Positions 43,974 through 55,502 of a stretch of DNA of 64,000 nucleotides are shown one piece after another. The notes beneath the pieces are model-generated. The model saw nothing but the letters and a program-made list of their open reading frames with translations, was not told the origin of the DNA and searched no databases. Position 1 is the first letter of the stretch. Each line of letters starts with the position of its first letter. Origin of the DNA: Stenotrophomonas rhizophila (GTDB lineage: Bacteria; Pseudomonadota; Gammaproteobacteria; Xanthomonadales; Xanthomonadaceae); NCBI RefSeq assembly GCF_000661955.1, contig NZ_CP007597.1, forward strand, positions 4,487,228-4,551,227, read 5' to 3'. The position numbers were made by a program, and so were the translations under genes.

Positions 43974-44598
43974 TCCACGTGTACGTGCTGTCCTGAAACT
44001 GGCCCCGGTGATTCCGGTGTTCACCCCCGAGAACATCGACGATGCGGTCGAGGTAGCGCGCGCCCTGTTCAACGGTGGCCTGCCGGTGATCGAGGTGACG
44101 CTGCGTACGCCGGTAGCGATGGACGCCATCAAGGCGATGGTCGAGGCCGTGCCCGATGCGGTGGTGGGCGCCGGCACCGTGCTGACCACCACGCAGATGG
44201 AGCAGGTCAAGCAGGTGGGTGGCCGGTTTGCGGTGTCGCCGGGTGCCACGCCGCGCCTGTACGCCGCCGCGCGCGACACCGACCTGCCGTTCCTGCCGGG
44301 CGTGGCCACCTCGTCCGAGCTGATGCTGGGCCTGGAGCACGGCCTGGATACCTTCAAGTTCTTCCCGGCGGTGCAGGCCGGTGGCGCGGCGATGCTGTCG
44401 GCGTGGAACGGGCCGTTCGGCGACGTGCGCTTCTGCCCCACGGGCGGGATCAGCGCGCAGACCGCCTCGCAGTTCCTGCACCTGCCCAACGTGTTGTGCG
44501 TCGGCGGGTCATGGCTGACCACGCGGGCATTGATGCAGGCCAGGGATTGGGCCGGCATCGAACAGCTGGCACACCAGGCGTCGGTGCTGGCCGGATAG
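43960..44598 (+). CDS. kdgA: KDPG aldolase (KdgA/Eda), 212 aa
   Basis: Splits 2-keto-3-deoxy-6-phosphogluconate into pyruvate and glyceraldehyde-3-phosphate. Class I aldolase: Glu45 in PVIEVTLRT, the Schiff-base Lys133 in DTFKFFPA, and the phosphate-binding FCPTGGIS. Last step of the galacturonate route encoded in this locus. A strong hairpin follows 13 bases after the stop. Confidence 0.96.
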   Translation: MSGADPRVRAVLKLAPVIPVFTPENIDDAVEVARALFNGGLPVIEVTLRTPVAMDAIKAMVEAVPDAVVGAGTVLTTTQMEQVKQVGGRFAVSPGATPRLYAAARDTDLPFLPGVATSSELMLGLEHGLDTFKFFPAVQAGGAAMLSAWNGPFGDVRFCPTGGISAQTASQFLHLPNVLCVGGSWLTTRALMQARDWAGIEQLAHQASVLAG

Positions 44599-44611
44599 GT
44601 CACGCATGGTG

Positions 44612-44638
44612 CCACCTGTGCGCTTTCCGCACAGGTGG
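44612..44638. terminator. Hairpin terminator after kdgA
   Basis: An 11-bp perfect stem (CCACCTGTGCG with CGCACAGGTGG, loop CTTTC) directly downstream of kdgK-kdgA. Confidence 0.65.
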
Positions 44639-44714
44639 TGTCTGCGCGCGTGGCTGTTTGCGAGAGGGTGGCACTCCTACAGTGGCGCCTCCTCAACCGA
44701 GCCGGGAGCCCCGC

Positions 44715-45176
44715 ATGATCCTCACCCACCGCCTTGCCCTAGCCACCCTGATCACCCTCGCCGTCAGCGCCTGCGCCGCCAACCCGCCCGCCCCGACGAC
44801 CGGCACCGACCCGTTGGTCTCGTTGCCGTCGGCACAGCTGCACTGGCAGGACGTGCCGGGCACCCAGGGCGCGGTCAGCTACGCCAATACCCAGGGCAAC
44901 ATCCTCAGCGATGGCGAAGGCTTCTATTCGGCGTTCGTACGCTTCAAGGCAGGCACCGACAACGGCCTGCACACGCACAGCCAGACGCTGCCCACGGTGG
45001 TGCTCAGCGGCACGTTCTATGCGCGCATCGATGGCAAGGAAGTGCTGTATCCGGCTGGCTCCTACTACAGCCTGCCAGCCAACCGGGTGCACGAGAGCGG
45101 GTGCAAGGCCGGCACCGACTGCCTGCTGTTCCAGTACCAGGCCAACAACTTCGACCTGGTACCGGCATCGAGCTGA
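44715..45176 (+). CDS. Small cupin lipoprotein, 153 aa
   Basis: The N-terminus is a lipoprotein signal (TLITLAVSACAAN) and the rest is a cupin (YSAFVRFKAGTDNGLHTHSQTLPTVVLSGTFYARI, then AGSYYSLPANRVHESGC). HTH and a later His can bind a metal. It resembles DUF4437-type proteins; substrate unknown. Convergent with the sigma-54 activator, leaving only three bases between stops. Confidence 0.78.
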   Translation: MILTHRLALATLITLAVSACAANPPAPTTGTDPLVSLPSAQLHWQDVPGTQGAVSYANTQGNILSDGEGFYSAFVRFKAGTDNGLHTHSQTLPTVVLSGTFYARIDGKEVLYPAGSYYSLPANRVHESGCKAGTDCLLFQYQANNFDLVPASS

Positions 45177-45179
45177 TGC

Positions 45180-47072
45180 TCAGCGGACCGGACGCCCCAG
45201 CCTGCGGTACAGAGTGCTGCGGCTGATGCCCAACCTGCGCGCCGCCTGCGCCACGTTGCCGCCGGCATCGGCCAGCGCGGCGCGCATCGCGGATTCGGCG
45301 ATCGCGTCGAGCGCGCCGGCATCGGCGTGCGGGGCAGGGGCAGGGGCCTGCATGCTCAGCGGCGCGCGCAGGTAGGCCGGCAGGGCATCCAGGGCGATCA
45401 CCTCGCCAGGCTCACTCAATGCCACCAGCGTGCGCAGGCACGCGCACAACTGGCGCAGATTGCCCGGCCAGGCATACGCGGCCAGTGCGGCAAACGCGGC
45501 GTCGGCCAGCGTGCGGCCCTGGCCCAGGCGCTGCCACAGGCCGCGCAGCAGCTCGGCCCGATCAGGATGGTCACGCAGCGCCGGCAGTGGCACCGCATGG
45601 TCGGCAATGCGGTAGTACAGGTCGCTGCGGAAATCGCCCGCCTGCATGGCCAGGTCCAGGTCGCGGTGGGTGGCGCAGATCAGCGTGAAATCCAGCTGCA
45701 CCGGCTTGCCGCCGCCCAGGGGCGACAGTGTGCGTTCCTGCAGCACGCGCAGCAGCCGCGGCTGCAGGGCAAGCGGCATGTCGCCGATCTCGTCCAGGAA
45801 CAGCACGCCGCCCTGCGCCTGGCGCAGCAGGCCGGTGCTGCCCTGGCGGCGCGCGCCGGTGAACGCGCCTTCTTCATAGCCAAACAGTTCGGCCTCGATC
45901 AGGCCCTCCGGCAAGGCCGCGCAGTTGACCGCGACGAAGGGTTTGTCGGCGCGCAGGCTGCGCCGGTGCAGTTCGCGGGCGAAGACCTCCTTGCCCGTGC
46001 CCGTCTCACCCTGCAGCAGCACCGGCAACTGCGCATCCAGCACGCGGCAGGCGCGATCCAGCGCGCGCTGCTGGTCGGCATCGAACAGCGGGGTGGCATC
46101 CACTGCGGTGGCCGCCGGTCGGCGTGACCCGGTCGGCAACGCCGCCGGCCGCGCATCCGCACGGCCCCGCACCGGCGCACGCTGGCCCTCGCCCAGCTGC
46201 CCGTACAGCGCGCGGCCCTGGCGGTCGATCAGCGCACCGTCGTCGTGCAGGCGCGCCAACGGCCCATCGAACAGCGCGGCATACGGCGCATGGCCGATAT
46301 CGGCATGCTCCAGCCCGAACAGCGCAAGGCCGGTACGGTTGGCAGCCACCAGGCGGCCGCCGCGGAAGCCCAGGATGCCTTCGCGCGGGGTGCCCAGCAG
46401 GGTGCGGTCGTGGTGCAGCCGCACCAGTTCGCAGTCGGCCAGCCCCGCGTCGAAGTAGCGGTGCTCGATGTGCGCCACGGCCTGCCGCGCCAGTACCCGC
46501 GCGTGCAGGTGCTGCAATCGTGCATCGCCGGAGATGTCCAGCACGCCCACGCGCTGGCCGTAGGGGTCGAAGATCGGCGTGGCCGAGCAGGTCAGGATGC
46601 CGTGCGGGGCGAAGTAGTGCTCGCCGCCCCGTACCTCCACCGAGCGGCCTTCCACGATGGCCGTGCCAATGGCGTTGGTGCCCACCGTGGTCTCGTCCCA
46701 GCGCACGCCCGGCATCAGCGCCACGCGCCCGGCCTTGTCGAGGAAACCCGGGCTGCCTTCGGCATCCAGGATCCAGCCGTCTTCATCGGTGAGCAGCACG
46801 ATGCTGCCGGCGGCGGCGATGTCGGCGGCCAGCCCGTCCAGCTCGGGGCGGGCCAGCCGCCACAGCTTCTGCTGGCGCTCGCGCAGTTCGCGCAGGCGTG
46901 CATCCGGCAACGGCTCCACCTCCGGCTGCGCATCCACCGACAGCCCGCCACGCAGGCAGCGCTGCCACGACTGCAGGATGGTGTCGGGCACGATGCCGAC
47001 CGGCGTCGCGCCGCGCTCGAAGAACGAACGACGCGCATTGCCGACACGGTGCAGGAGCGGCTGCTGGGACAC
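45180..47072 (-). CDS. acoR: Sigma-54 activator, AcoR-type (GAF-AAA-Fis), 630 aa
   Basis: N-terminal helical region and GAF-like sensor (residues ~60-220, [15 protein letters not shown]). The central AAA+ domain has Walker A GETGTGKE (355-362), the sigma-54 contact loop GAFTGA (402-407) and Walker [10 protein letters not shown] (423-431). A Fis-type helix-turn-helix closes the protein ([21 protein letters not shown]). It is divergent from an aldehyde dehydrogenase that has a sigma-54 promoter, so it should activate that gene in response to an alcohol, acetoin or aldehyde. Confidence 0.93.
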   Translation of the reverse strand: MSQQPLLHRVGNARRSFFERGATPVGIVPDTILQSWQRCLRGGLSVDAQPEVEPLPDARLRELRERQQKLWRLARPELDGLAADIAAAGSIVLLTDEDGWILDAEGSPGFLDKAGRVALMPGVRWDETTVGTNAIGTAIVEGRSVEVRGGEHYFAPHGILTCSATPIFDPYGQRVGVLDISGDARLQHLHARVLARQAVAHIEHRYFDAGLADCELVRLHHDRTLLGTPREGILGFRGGRLVAANRTGLALFGLEHADIGHAPYAALFDGPLARLHDDGALIDRQGRALYGQLGEGQRAPVRGRADARPAALPTGSRRPAATAVDATPLFDADQQRALDRACRVLDAQLPVLLQGETGTGKEVFARELHRRSLRADKPFVAVNCAALPEGLIEAELFGYEEGAFTGARRQGSTGLLRQAQGGVLFLDEIGDMPLALQPRLLRVLQERTLSPLGGGKPVQLDFTLICATHRDLDLAMQAGDFRSDLYYRIADHAVPLPALRDHPDRAELLRGLWQRLGQGRTLADAAFAALAAYAWPGNLRQLCACLRTLVALSEPGEVIALDALPAYLRAPLSMQAPAPAPHADAGALDAIAESAMRAALADAGGNVAQAARRLGISRSTLYRRLGRPVR

Positions 47073-47084
47073 CTGTTTCTCCAG

Positions 47085-47101
47085 TGTCGCAATCTGCGAC
47101 A
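47085..47101. promoter_or_regulatory. Upstream activator palindrome for the sigma-54 activator
   Basis: TGTCGCA-ATC-TGCGACA, a perfect 7-bp inverted repeat about 155 bp upstream of the sigma-54 promoter, where enhancer sites for such activators lie. It is also just in front of the activator gene, so it may serve autoregulation. Confidence 0.65.
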
Positions 47102-47242
47102 GTTGTAGCGGGACCTGTTCCGATAAACAGCACAGGCAGCGTTACTGCGCAATGACCTTCGCTGCTGCACCGCCGCAGATCACAGGCATGTTCCGTGGCC
47201 GGCCGCGGCCGGAAGGCGTGCCGCAGCGCAGCAGGCCAGAGT

Positions 47243-47257
47243 TGGCACCGTCCTTGC
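47243..47257 (+). promoter_or_regulatory. Sigma-54 (-24/-12) promoter of aldehyde dehydrogenase
   Basis: TGGCACCGTCCTTGC: GG at 47244-47245 and GC at 47256-47257 are exactly 12 bases apart, and TGGCAC-N5-TTGC is near consensus. Transcription should begin near 47268. Confidence 0.85.
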
Positions 47258-47309
47258 GGCAGGGAAGGACCCTTACGGGCCTTTCCCTACCTGCCGGAGA
47301 TGCACCCCG

Positions 47310-48839
<1,530 letters not shown>

Positions 48840-48852
48840 GCCCGCGCCCTGC

Positions 48853-48866
48853 TTGATCACGATCAA
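48853..48866. promoter_or_regulatory. FNR/ANR box upstream of adhA
   Basis: TTGATCACGATCAA matches TTGAT-N4-ATCAA exactly, 60 bp before the adhA start. It should bind an FNR/ANR-type oxygen sensor. Confidence 0.75.
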
Positions 48867-48925
48867 GGCGTCGGCCGGAGGCCGGCGCCACAGTGCTGTC
48901 ATTGGCAATCCACGGAGATCCATGC

Positions 48926-49954
48926 ATGAACAAGACCATGAAGGCCGCTGTCGTCCGCGAATTCGGCAAGCCGTTACGCATCGAGGAAGTCGAGGTACCG
49001 CGGCCCGGCCCCGGCGACATCCTGGTGAAGATCGAGGCGTGTGGTGTGTGCCACACCGACCTGCACGCGGTGGAGGGCGACTGGCCGGTCAAACCCAATC
49101 CGCCGTTCATTCCCGGGCACGAAGGGGTGGGCCACGTGGTGGCGGTGGGCGCGGGTGTCAGCCATATCCGCGAAGGTGACCGCGTCGGCATCCCGTGGCT
49201 GTACTCGGCCTGTGGCCATTGCGAGCACTGCATGGGCGGCTGGGAAACGCTGTGCGAAGCGCAGCAGAACACCGGCTACTCGGTCAACGGCGGCTTCGCC
49301 GAATACGCGCTGGCCAATGCCAACTATGTGGGCCTGCTGCCCAAGGGCGTGGGCTTCATCGAGGTCGCACCGATCCTGTGCGCGGGCGTGACGGTGTACA
49401 AGGGCCTGAAAGTCACCGACACCCGTCCGGGCCAGTGGGTGGTGATCTCCGGCATCGGCGGGCTGGGCCACATGGCGGTGCAGTATGCCCGGGCCATGGG
49501 CTTGAACGTGGCTGCGGTGGATATCGACGACGACAAGCTGAAGCTCGCCGAGCGCCTCGGCGCGACGATCACGGTCAACGCGCGCACCACCGACCCGGCC
49601 GCGTTCCTGAAGAAGGAAATCGGCGGCGCGCACGGTGCATTGGTCACGGCGGTATCGCCGAAGGCCTTCGAACAGGCACTGGGCATGGTCCGCCGCGGTG
49701 GCACGGTGTCGTTGAACGGCCTGCCGCCGGGCAACTTCCCGCTGGACATTTTCGGCATGGTGCTCAACGGCATCACCGTGCGTGGCTCGATCGTCGGTAC
49801 CCGCCTGGACCTGCAGGAATCGCTGGAGTTCGCCGAGCAGGGCAAGGTGGCGGCCACGGTCACCAGCGACCGCCTGGAGAACATCAACGACATCTTCGCG
49901 CGCATGCACGCCGGCAAGATCGAAGGCCGCGTGGTGCTGGATCTCAACGCGTAA
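48926..49954 (+). CDS. adhA: Zinc-dependent alcohol dehydrogenase, 342 aa
   Basis: Oxidises ethanol or similar alcohols with NAD+, or the reverse. Catalytic zinc Cys in [17 protein letters not shown] and His in PGHEGVGHV; structural zinc cysteines in [17 protein letters not shown]; nucleotide motif [17 protein letters not shown] 48926 has GGAG upstream. The FNR box before it suggests low-oxygen induction, and the aldehyde dehydrogenase upstream supplies the next step. Confidence 0.95.
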   Translation: MNKTMKAAVVREFGKPLRIEEVEVPRPGPGDILVKIEACGVCHTDLHAVEGDWPVKPNPPFIPGHEGVGHVVAVGAGVSHIREGDRVGIPWLYSACGHCEHCMGGWETLCEAQQNTGYSVNGGFAEYALANANYVGLLPKGVGFIEVAPILCAGVTVYKGLKVTDTRPGQWVVISGIGGLGHMAVQYARAMGLNVAAVDIDDDKLKLAERLGATITVNARTTDPAAFLKKEIGGAHGALVTAVSPKAFEQALGMVRRGGTVSLNGLPPGNFPLDIFGMVLNGITVRGSIVGTRLDLQESLEFAEQGKVAATVTSDRLENINDIFARMHAGKIEGRVVLDLNA

Positions 49955-49965
49955 CCGCTCGTGCC

Positions 49966-50008
49966 GCGGCCTGTCTTCGTTCCTCCTCTCCCAACGAAGG
50001 CAGGCCGC
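49966..50008. terminator. Long hairpin after adhA
   Basis: A 16-bp stem with one G-U pair (GCGGCCTGTCTTCGTT with AACGAAGGCAGGCCGC, 11-base pyrimidine loop) beginning 12 bases after the stop. Confidence 0.65.
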
Positions 50009-50019
50009 ACCCTGCACCG

Positions 50020-50042
50020 GTAGTGCCGGCCGCTGGCCGGCT
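50020..50042 (+). repeat. SMAG-like palindrome
   Basis: GTAG + TGCCGGCC-GCT-GGCCGGCT; first of two same-orientation copies. Confidence 0.8.
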
Positions 50043-50063
50043 CCCCGCAATGCCCAGAACCCG

Positions 50064-50086
50064 GTACTGCCGGCCGCTGGCCGGCT
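50064..50086 (+). repeat. SMAG-like palindrome
   Basis: GTAC + TGCCGGCC-GCT-GGCCGGCT, 21 bases after the preceding copy; head GTAG has become GTAC. Confidence 0.75.
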
Positions 50087-50103
50087 CCCAGGAAAACCCA
50101 ACG

Positions 50104-50481
50104 ATGCGCGCCCAACCACCCCAGGTCACCGCCACCCTGGCGGCACTGCAGCTGATCGAAACGCTGCACGCCCGCCACGGCCCGCTGTTGTTCCACCAGT
50201 CCGGCGGCTGCTGCGACGGCTCCTCGCCGATGTGCTTTGCCCAGGGTGACTTCATCGTGGGCGACCGCGACGTGCAGCTCGGCGAGATCGGCGGCGCCCC
50301 GTTCTACATCAGCCCGTCGCAGTTCGCGTACTGGAAGCACACCCAGCTGATCATCGACGTAGTGCCCGGACGCGGCGGCATGTTCTCGCTGGAGAACGGC
50401 GAGGGCGTGCGCTTCCTGGTGCGCTCGCGGCTGTTCAGCGATGACGAGTTCGCGCAGCTGAAAGACGCCGGCAAGGTCTGA
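50104..50481 (+). CDS. DUF779 protein, 125 aa
   Basis: Small soluble protein with LLFHQSGGCCDGSSPMCF near residue 30 (conserved Cys pair) and FYISPSQFAYWKHTQLIIDVVPGRGGMFSLE. The DUF779 family regularly accompanies aldehyde and alcohol dehydrogenases, as here. Its biochemical role is unknown; the cysteines suggest metal binding or thiol chemistry. It follows adhA after 149 bases with hairpin and two SMAG repeats between. Confidence 0.88.
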   Translation: MRAQPPQVTATLAALQLIETLHARHGPLLFHQSGGCCDGSSPMCFAQGDFIVGDRDVQLGEIGGAPFYISPSQFAYWKHTQLIIDVVPGRGGMFSLENGEGVRFLVRSRLFSDDEFAQLKDAGKV

Positions 50482-50530
50482 ACCCACGCACGCGTCCATA
50501 ATGGGCACTGTCCCGTTGCCCTGGATCGCC

Positions 50531-50917
50531 ATGTCCGCGTTGTCGCTTGCCAAGACCGTCGTACTGTCCGTGCTGTGCGTGGTGGTGGCGCTGTTCGTGC
50601 TGGGCATGGTCAGCGGCGCGGCCGGCTGGATTGCGCCGTGGATCGGCCTGGGCGAGGGCGGGCAGGCGCGCCTTGCCTGGGACCTGGGCTGGACCATCCT
50701 CGGCGGCCTGGCGGCCACTGCGTTCGCTGCGCGCTACGCGCCGGCGCTGCCCTACGTCCACGGTGGGGTGGTGTGGGCGGTGATCGCCGCTGCGTCGGCC
50801 TATGCCGCCTGGGACCTGGGCAACGACTTCCCGTTCTGGTTCGTGCTGGTGCTGCTGCTCTCGCTGCCGCTGCAGGCCGCCGGCATCTGGCTGGGCGCGC
50901 GCTATCGCCCGCAGTGA
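50531..50917 (+). CDS. Small inner-membrane protein, 128 aa, unknown
   Basis: Four hydrophobic segments: LAKTVVLSVLCVVVALFVLG, AWDLGWTILGGLAATAFAA, GGVVWAVIAAASAYAAW and FPFWFVLVLLLSLPLQAAG. ATG 50531 gives the compact four-helix protein. It matches no family I can name. It is convergent with ligD. Confidence 0.7.
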   Translation: MSALSLAKTVVLSVLCVVVALFVLGMVSGAAGWIAPWIGLGEGGQARLAWDLGWTILGGLAATAFAARYAPALPYVHGGVVWAVIAAASAYAAWDLGNDFPFWFVLVLLLSLPLQAAGIWLGARYRPQ

Positions 50918-50991
50918 GGCGAACTACGCGGTAGGGTCGCATCCCGATCGACTGCCGGGGCAAACGCACCACCCGCGCACTCCCTACGGCG

Positions 50992-53538
50992 TCACGCCCC
51001 CGGCAGCACCTGCTTCACCGCCTCGATTCCCTCCCATGGATCCTGCTTCAAGCGCTGCGCACGCTGCAGCGCCTTGGCCATGGGGAACGCATCGGCGGCG
51101 GTGATGCGGCCCAGCTCTTCCCAGCGCAGCGGCACTGCCACGCCGGCACCGGGCCGCGCGCGCAGCGACCACGAGCTGACACTGGTGGCGCCGCGTGCAT
51201 TGCGCAGCCAGTCGATGAAGATCACCCCATTGCGCTTGGCCTTGCTCATGGTGGCCACGTAGCGGTCCGGCGCATGTTCGGCCATGGCCTGCGCGAACGC
51301 GTCGCAGAAGTCCTTGGCCTGGGCCCAGTCGGCCTTGGGCTGCAAGGGCACCACCACGTGCACGCCCTTGCCACCGGACAGCCGCACGAAGCTCTGCAGG
51401 CCGGTATCCAACAGCCGGTCGCGCACATCGCGCGCGGCCGACTTCACCTGCGCCCAGCTCACCCCGTCGCCGGGATCCAGGTCGAACACCAGCCGGTCCG
51501 GATGCTCCGGATCGGCCACGGTGGCGCCCCACGGATGCAGCTCCAGGGTGTTCATCTGCACCAGCTGCAGCAGCCCGGCCACGTCCTCGATGTACAGGTA
51601 GTCTTCGCGCCCGCTTTTCTGTTCCAGCGGGATCGCGCGCACCGCGTCGCCGAGCCCGGTGCCGTGATGTTTCTGGAAGAAGCAGGGCTTGTCCACCCCG
51701 TCCGGGCAGCGCAGGACCGACAGCGGGCGCCGCGCCACTTCGGGCAGCACCCAGCGCGCCATCTGCCGGTAGTAGTCGGCCACCTCGCCCTTGGTGATCT
51801 TCGCCTTGGCGAACACCACGCGTTCGGGATGGCTGATGCTGACGTCTTCCGCGGCCTCACCTGCGGTCGGCGCGCTGGCGTTGCCGCGCGTCGTTGCTTT
51901 CTTCATAGCCTTGCCCTTCGCCAGCCCTTGGCCGGCCGCCCCCAAGTCACCGGGATGCTTGTCCTCGCGCAGCCGCTTGAAGCTGGCCTGGCGCAGCAGC
52001 CCTTCCTTGGCCCAGCCACGGAACGCCACTTCGGCCACCAGCACCGGCTTCACCCAATGCACGCTGCGTGCGTTGAACGGCACGTGCGCCGGCAGTGCCA
52101 GCACGTCCTGTTTCACCGCCAGCGGTTTCAAGCGCGCGGTCAGCGTGCGCAGCAATGCATCGTCGAACCCCGTACCCACCCGGCCCACGTAACGCAGGCC
52201 ACCTGTGTCGGGCGTGGCCATCAGCAGCGAGCCGAAGCCACTGCGCGCGCCCTTGGGATCGGTGTAGCCCACGATCAGGAATTCGTCGGTGGTCTCGTGC
52301 TTGATCTTGATCCACGCCGGCGAGCGCGCGTTGACGTAGGGCGCGTCCACGCGCTTGCTGATGATGCCTTCGAACCCGGCCTCGCCACTGGCGGCAAACA
52401 CCGCCGGTCCATGGTCAAGCACGTGGTCGCTGTAGGCCAGCGTGCCCGGACCCGGACCGATCAGGTCCTTGAGCAGCGCCTTGCGCTGCAGCAGCCCGCA
52501 GCGGCTGATATCCACCCCGGCAATGCCGGGCATGTCGAACACCACGTAGCGCAGCGGCTGCTTGGCGGTGCCGTCGATGACCTTCTGCAAGGCGGTGAAA
52601 TCGCTGCAGCCCTGCGCATCCAGCACCACCAGCTCGCCGTCCAGGCGCAGGTCGCGCACCGGCAACGCGGCAATGGCCTGCACCACCTCGGGAAAATCCT
52701 CGGTCCAGTTCAGGCCACCGCGCGAGCGCAGCGCGACCACCCCGTCGTTGACCTCGGCCAACAGGCGGTAGCCGTCCCATTTGATCTCGTGCAGCCAGCC
52801 ATCGCCGTCCGGTGCGGTGGCGCGGTGGTCGGTCAGCTGCGGCTTGAAGCCGGCTGGGTAAGGGGCGTCGCGTGCGCCCTCCAGCGCCAACGCGCGTTTG
52901 CGCCAGCGCGCGTCGGCCTTGCGTGCAGGCGCGGGCGTGGCCGGGCGCTTGGCTGTTTTTGCAGCAGCGCGCGGCGCAGCCTTGGTCCCCGCTGCGCGCT
53001 TGCGGGCGGCGCCGCGTGGCGGCGGTGTGTCCAGCATGTCATCGGCCTCTGCGTCCCGTGCCTGCGCGTCGTCGCGCTTGATCAGCAGCCATTGGTGCTG
53101 CTTGCCCTTCATCGCCGTGCGCACCAGCTTCCAGCCGCCGTTGAGGCGCTCGCCGTGCAGCACGAAGTCGAGCTTGCCGGCAGCGATCGCCTCCAGCGGG
53201 TCGCCATCGCAGGCCCAGGTACCGTGGTCGTACACATCCACATGCCCGGCGCCGTAGTGGCCGCTGGGAATATCGCCTTCGAACCCTGCGTAGGACAGCG
53301 GGTGGTCCTCCACCTCCACCGCCAGGCGCTTCTCGCCCGCGCGCAGCGACGGCCCTTTGGGTACCGCCCAGCTCTTCAGCACACCATCGGCTTCCAGCCG
53401 GAAATCGTAGTGGCGCGAACTGGCATGGTGCAGCTGCACCACGAAGATCGGGCGCCGCGCCGGCGCACCGCGGCGGTCGGCGTCCGGCTCGGGGGTGCCG
53501 TCGAAACGACGCTTGCGGCGGTATTCCTGCAGTGACAT
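50992..53538 (-). CDS. ligD: Multifunctional DNA ligase D (LigD), 848 aa
   Basis: Bacterial non-homologous end-joining enzyme. The N-terminal phosphoesterase (residues ~25-160, VVQLHHASSRHYDFRLE with His/His/Asp/Arg) is followed by a Lys/Ala-rich linker, the ATP-dependent ligase with the adenylated Lys253 in EIKWDGYRLL (~230-530), and the C-terminal polymerase/primase (~580-830, LVFDLDPGDGVSW with catalytic Asp pair). This order matches Pseudomonas LigD. It begins six bases after the ku stop on the same strand. Confidence 0.97.
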   Translation of the reverse strand: MSLQEYRRKRRFDGTPEPDADRRGAPARRPIFVVQLHHASSRHYDFRLEADGVLKSWAVPKGPSLRAGEKRLAVEVEDHPLSYAGFEGDIPSGHYGAGHVDVYDHGTWACDGDPLEAIAAGKLDFVLHGERLNGGWKLVRTAMKGKQHQWLLIKRDDAQARDAEADDMLDTPPPRGAARKRAAGTKAAPRAAAKTAKRPATPAPARKADARWRKRALALEGARDAPYPAGFKPQLTDHRATAPDGDGWLHEIKWDGYRLLAEVNDGVVALRSRGGLNWTEDFPEVVQAIAALPVRDLRLDGELVVLDAQGCSDFTALQKVIDGTAKQPLRYVVFDMPGIAGVDISRCGLLQRKALLKDLIGPGPGTLAYSDHVLDHGPAVFAASGEAGFEGIISKRVDAPYVNARSPAWIKIKHETTDEFLIVGYTDPKGARSGFGSLLMATPDTGGLRYVGRVGTGFDDALLRTLTARLKPLAVKQDVLALPAHVPFNARSVHWVKPVLVAEVAFRGWAKEGLLRQASFKRLREDKHPGDLGAAGQGLAKGKAMKKATTRGNASAPTAGEAAEDVSISHPERVVFAKAKITKGEVADYYRQMARWVLPEVARRPLSVLRCPDGVDKPCFFQKHHGTGLGDAVRAIPLEQKSGREDYLYIEDVAGLLQLVQMNTLELHPWGATVADPEHPDRLVFDLDPGDGVSWAQVKSAARDVRDRLLDTGLQSFVRLSGGKGVHVVVPLQPKADWAQAKDFCDAFAQAMAEHAPDRYVATMSKAKRNGVIFIDWLRNARGATSVSSWSLRARPGAGVAVPLRWEELGRITAADAFPMAKALQRAQRLKQDPWEGIEAVKQVLPGA

Positions 53539-53544
53539 CGGCGC

Positions 53545-54492
53545 TTACCCGGCCTTGCGCGTGGGGGTGGCACGTTTGGTGGGCTTCTTCGCGGCCTTGG
53601 CCGCCTTGGCCGGTGCCTTCGCCGGCGCCTTGGCCTTCTTGGCGGCGGCCTTCTTCGGCGCAGCGGTCACGGCGGTCTTCCTGGCCGGCGTGCGCTTCTT
53701 GGCATCCAGGCTCTTCTGCAGCAGCGACATGAAGTCGACCACGTTGGTGGCGTCGTCCTCGCGCGGCGCGGGTTCTTCCTCCACCTGGGTGGTGCCGCCC
53801 TTGGCCTTGATCCGCTTCTTCAGCAGCACCTGCAGCCGTTCGCGGAATTCGTCGTGGTAGTCATCGGGTTTCCACTCGCCGGACATCGACGCGATCAGCT
53901 GCTCGGCCATGGCCGTTTCCTTGCTGTTGATCCGGTAGTCGGCCAGTGAGCCGGTGGGCAGCTTGTAGTCTTCCGGGTCGACCAGTTCCTGTGGGTAACG
54001 CAGGATCATCAGCACCAGCGCGTCGCCATGCGGCATCACCGCGCACAGGTACTCGCGGGTGCGCACCACCACCCGGGCGATGCCCACCTTGTCGGTCCTG
54101 CGCAGGGTTTCGCGCAGCAGCACGTAGCCCTTCTCGGCCTTCTTGGCCGGCACCAGCAGGTAGGGTTTCTCGTAGTAGCGCGGGTCGATGGTGCTGGCAT
54201 CCACGAAGGTCTCCACCTCCACCGCCTCATGGCTCTCCGGCGCCGCCGAGCGGATGTCGTCCTCCTCCAGCACCACATAGCTGCCCTTGTCGTACTCGTA
54301 GGCCTTGACGATGTCCTTCCACGGCACTTCTTCGCCGGTATCGGCGTTGACCCGCTCAAAGCGGATCGGCTTGCGGTCGCGTGAATCGAGCATGCGGAAC
54401 TGCAGGTCGACCTTGCGCTCGCCGGACATCAGCGAGACCGGGAGATTGAGCAGGCCGAACGAGAGGGTACCGGTCCAGATCGGTCGGGCCAT
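53545..54492 (-). CDS. ku: Ku end-binding protein, 315 aa
   Basis: The Ku core begins ARPIWTGTLSFGLLNLPVSL and includes GYVLLRETLRRTDKVGIARVV and the C-terminal PDDYHDEFRERLQVLLKKRI segment. A ~60-residue Lys/Ala-rich tail follows; such tails help DNA binding. It forms a ring on double-strand ends and recruits LigD, encoded directly downstream. Full length. Confidence 0.96.
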   Translation of the reverse strand: MARPIWTGTLSFGLLNLPVSLMSGERKVDLQFRMLDSRDRKPIRFERVNADTGEEVPWKDIVKAYEYDKGSYVVLEEDDIRSAAPESHEAVEVETFVDASTIDPRYYEKPYLLVPAKKAEKGYVLLRETLRRTDKVGIARVVVRTREYLCAVMPHGDALVLMILRYPQELVDPEDYKLPTGSLADYRINSKETAMAEQLIASMSGEWKPDDYHDEFRERLQVLLKKRIKAKGGTTQVEEEPAPREDDATNVVDFMSLLQKSLDAKKRTPARKTAVTAAPKKAAAKKAKAPAKAPAKAAKAAKKPTKRATPTRKAG

Positions 54493-54585
54493 GGCAGGGC
54501 CACTCCAACGCTACAGGGGGAGGGCAGCTGTACCGCGGCAGGCGTGAAACGCCCGTGTCCGCACCGTGCAGGGGCCCTTTACGGC

Positions 54586-54984
54586 TTACTGCAGCAGGCC
54601 GTGCACCGCCGCTGGCGGCATGTGGTCCAGCGCCAGCCAGGCGTCCTCGACGATGCCGCGTGCCTGCCCCCAGCCCAACCGCGACTGCCCACGCATCTGT
54701 TCCCAGTGCTCGGCCAGCTCGCCGTCGGTGTCGTCGTCGTTGCCGCGTGGCCAGGCGGCATAGTGCGTGGTCAGGGCGAATGCGTACGCCGGGTACAGAT
54801 CGCGCCAGCTGCGGTGGCCATGCCCGCGGCGGCGCTCGTAATCGTTGCGCATGTACTGCAGGTAGTCCTGCGCCACCGCCTGGGCTTCCTCGGTGCGCTC
54901 ACGGCGTACGCGGCGCGTGTTCCGGGTGGGCTGCAGGTAGGCGTTGAACAGCGCGGGGGCGGCGCGACGGTCCAGGCGGGGCAT
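54586..54984 (-). CDS. Hypothetical protein, 132 aa
   Basis: ATG 54984 (RLDRRAAPALFNAYLQPTRN) gives a charged, mostly helical soluble protein with AVAQDYLQYMRNDYERRRG and DLYPAYAFALTTHYAAWPRG. No family recognised and no signal peptide. It is upstream of ku on the same strand, about 90 bases away, and might be co-expressed. Confidence 0.55.
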   Translation of the reverse strand: MPRLDRRAAPALFNAYLQPTRNTRRVRRERTEEAQAVAQDYLQYMRNDYERRRGHGHRSWRDLYPAYAFALTTHYAAWPRGNDDDTDGELAEHWEQMRGQSRLGWGQARGIVEDAWLALDHMPPAAVHGLLQ

Positions 54985-55035
54985 GGCACGACTCCGGCGG
55001 TACAGGGCAGGCAGAAATAGTCCCGCCGCCGTTAG

Positions 55036-55455
<420 letters not shown>

Positions 55456-55502
55456 CGGCAGCCCGTTGGGTGGGCCGCGCTATACCGGCAGCGGTCCGGT
55501 GA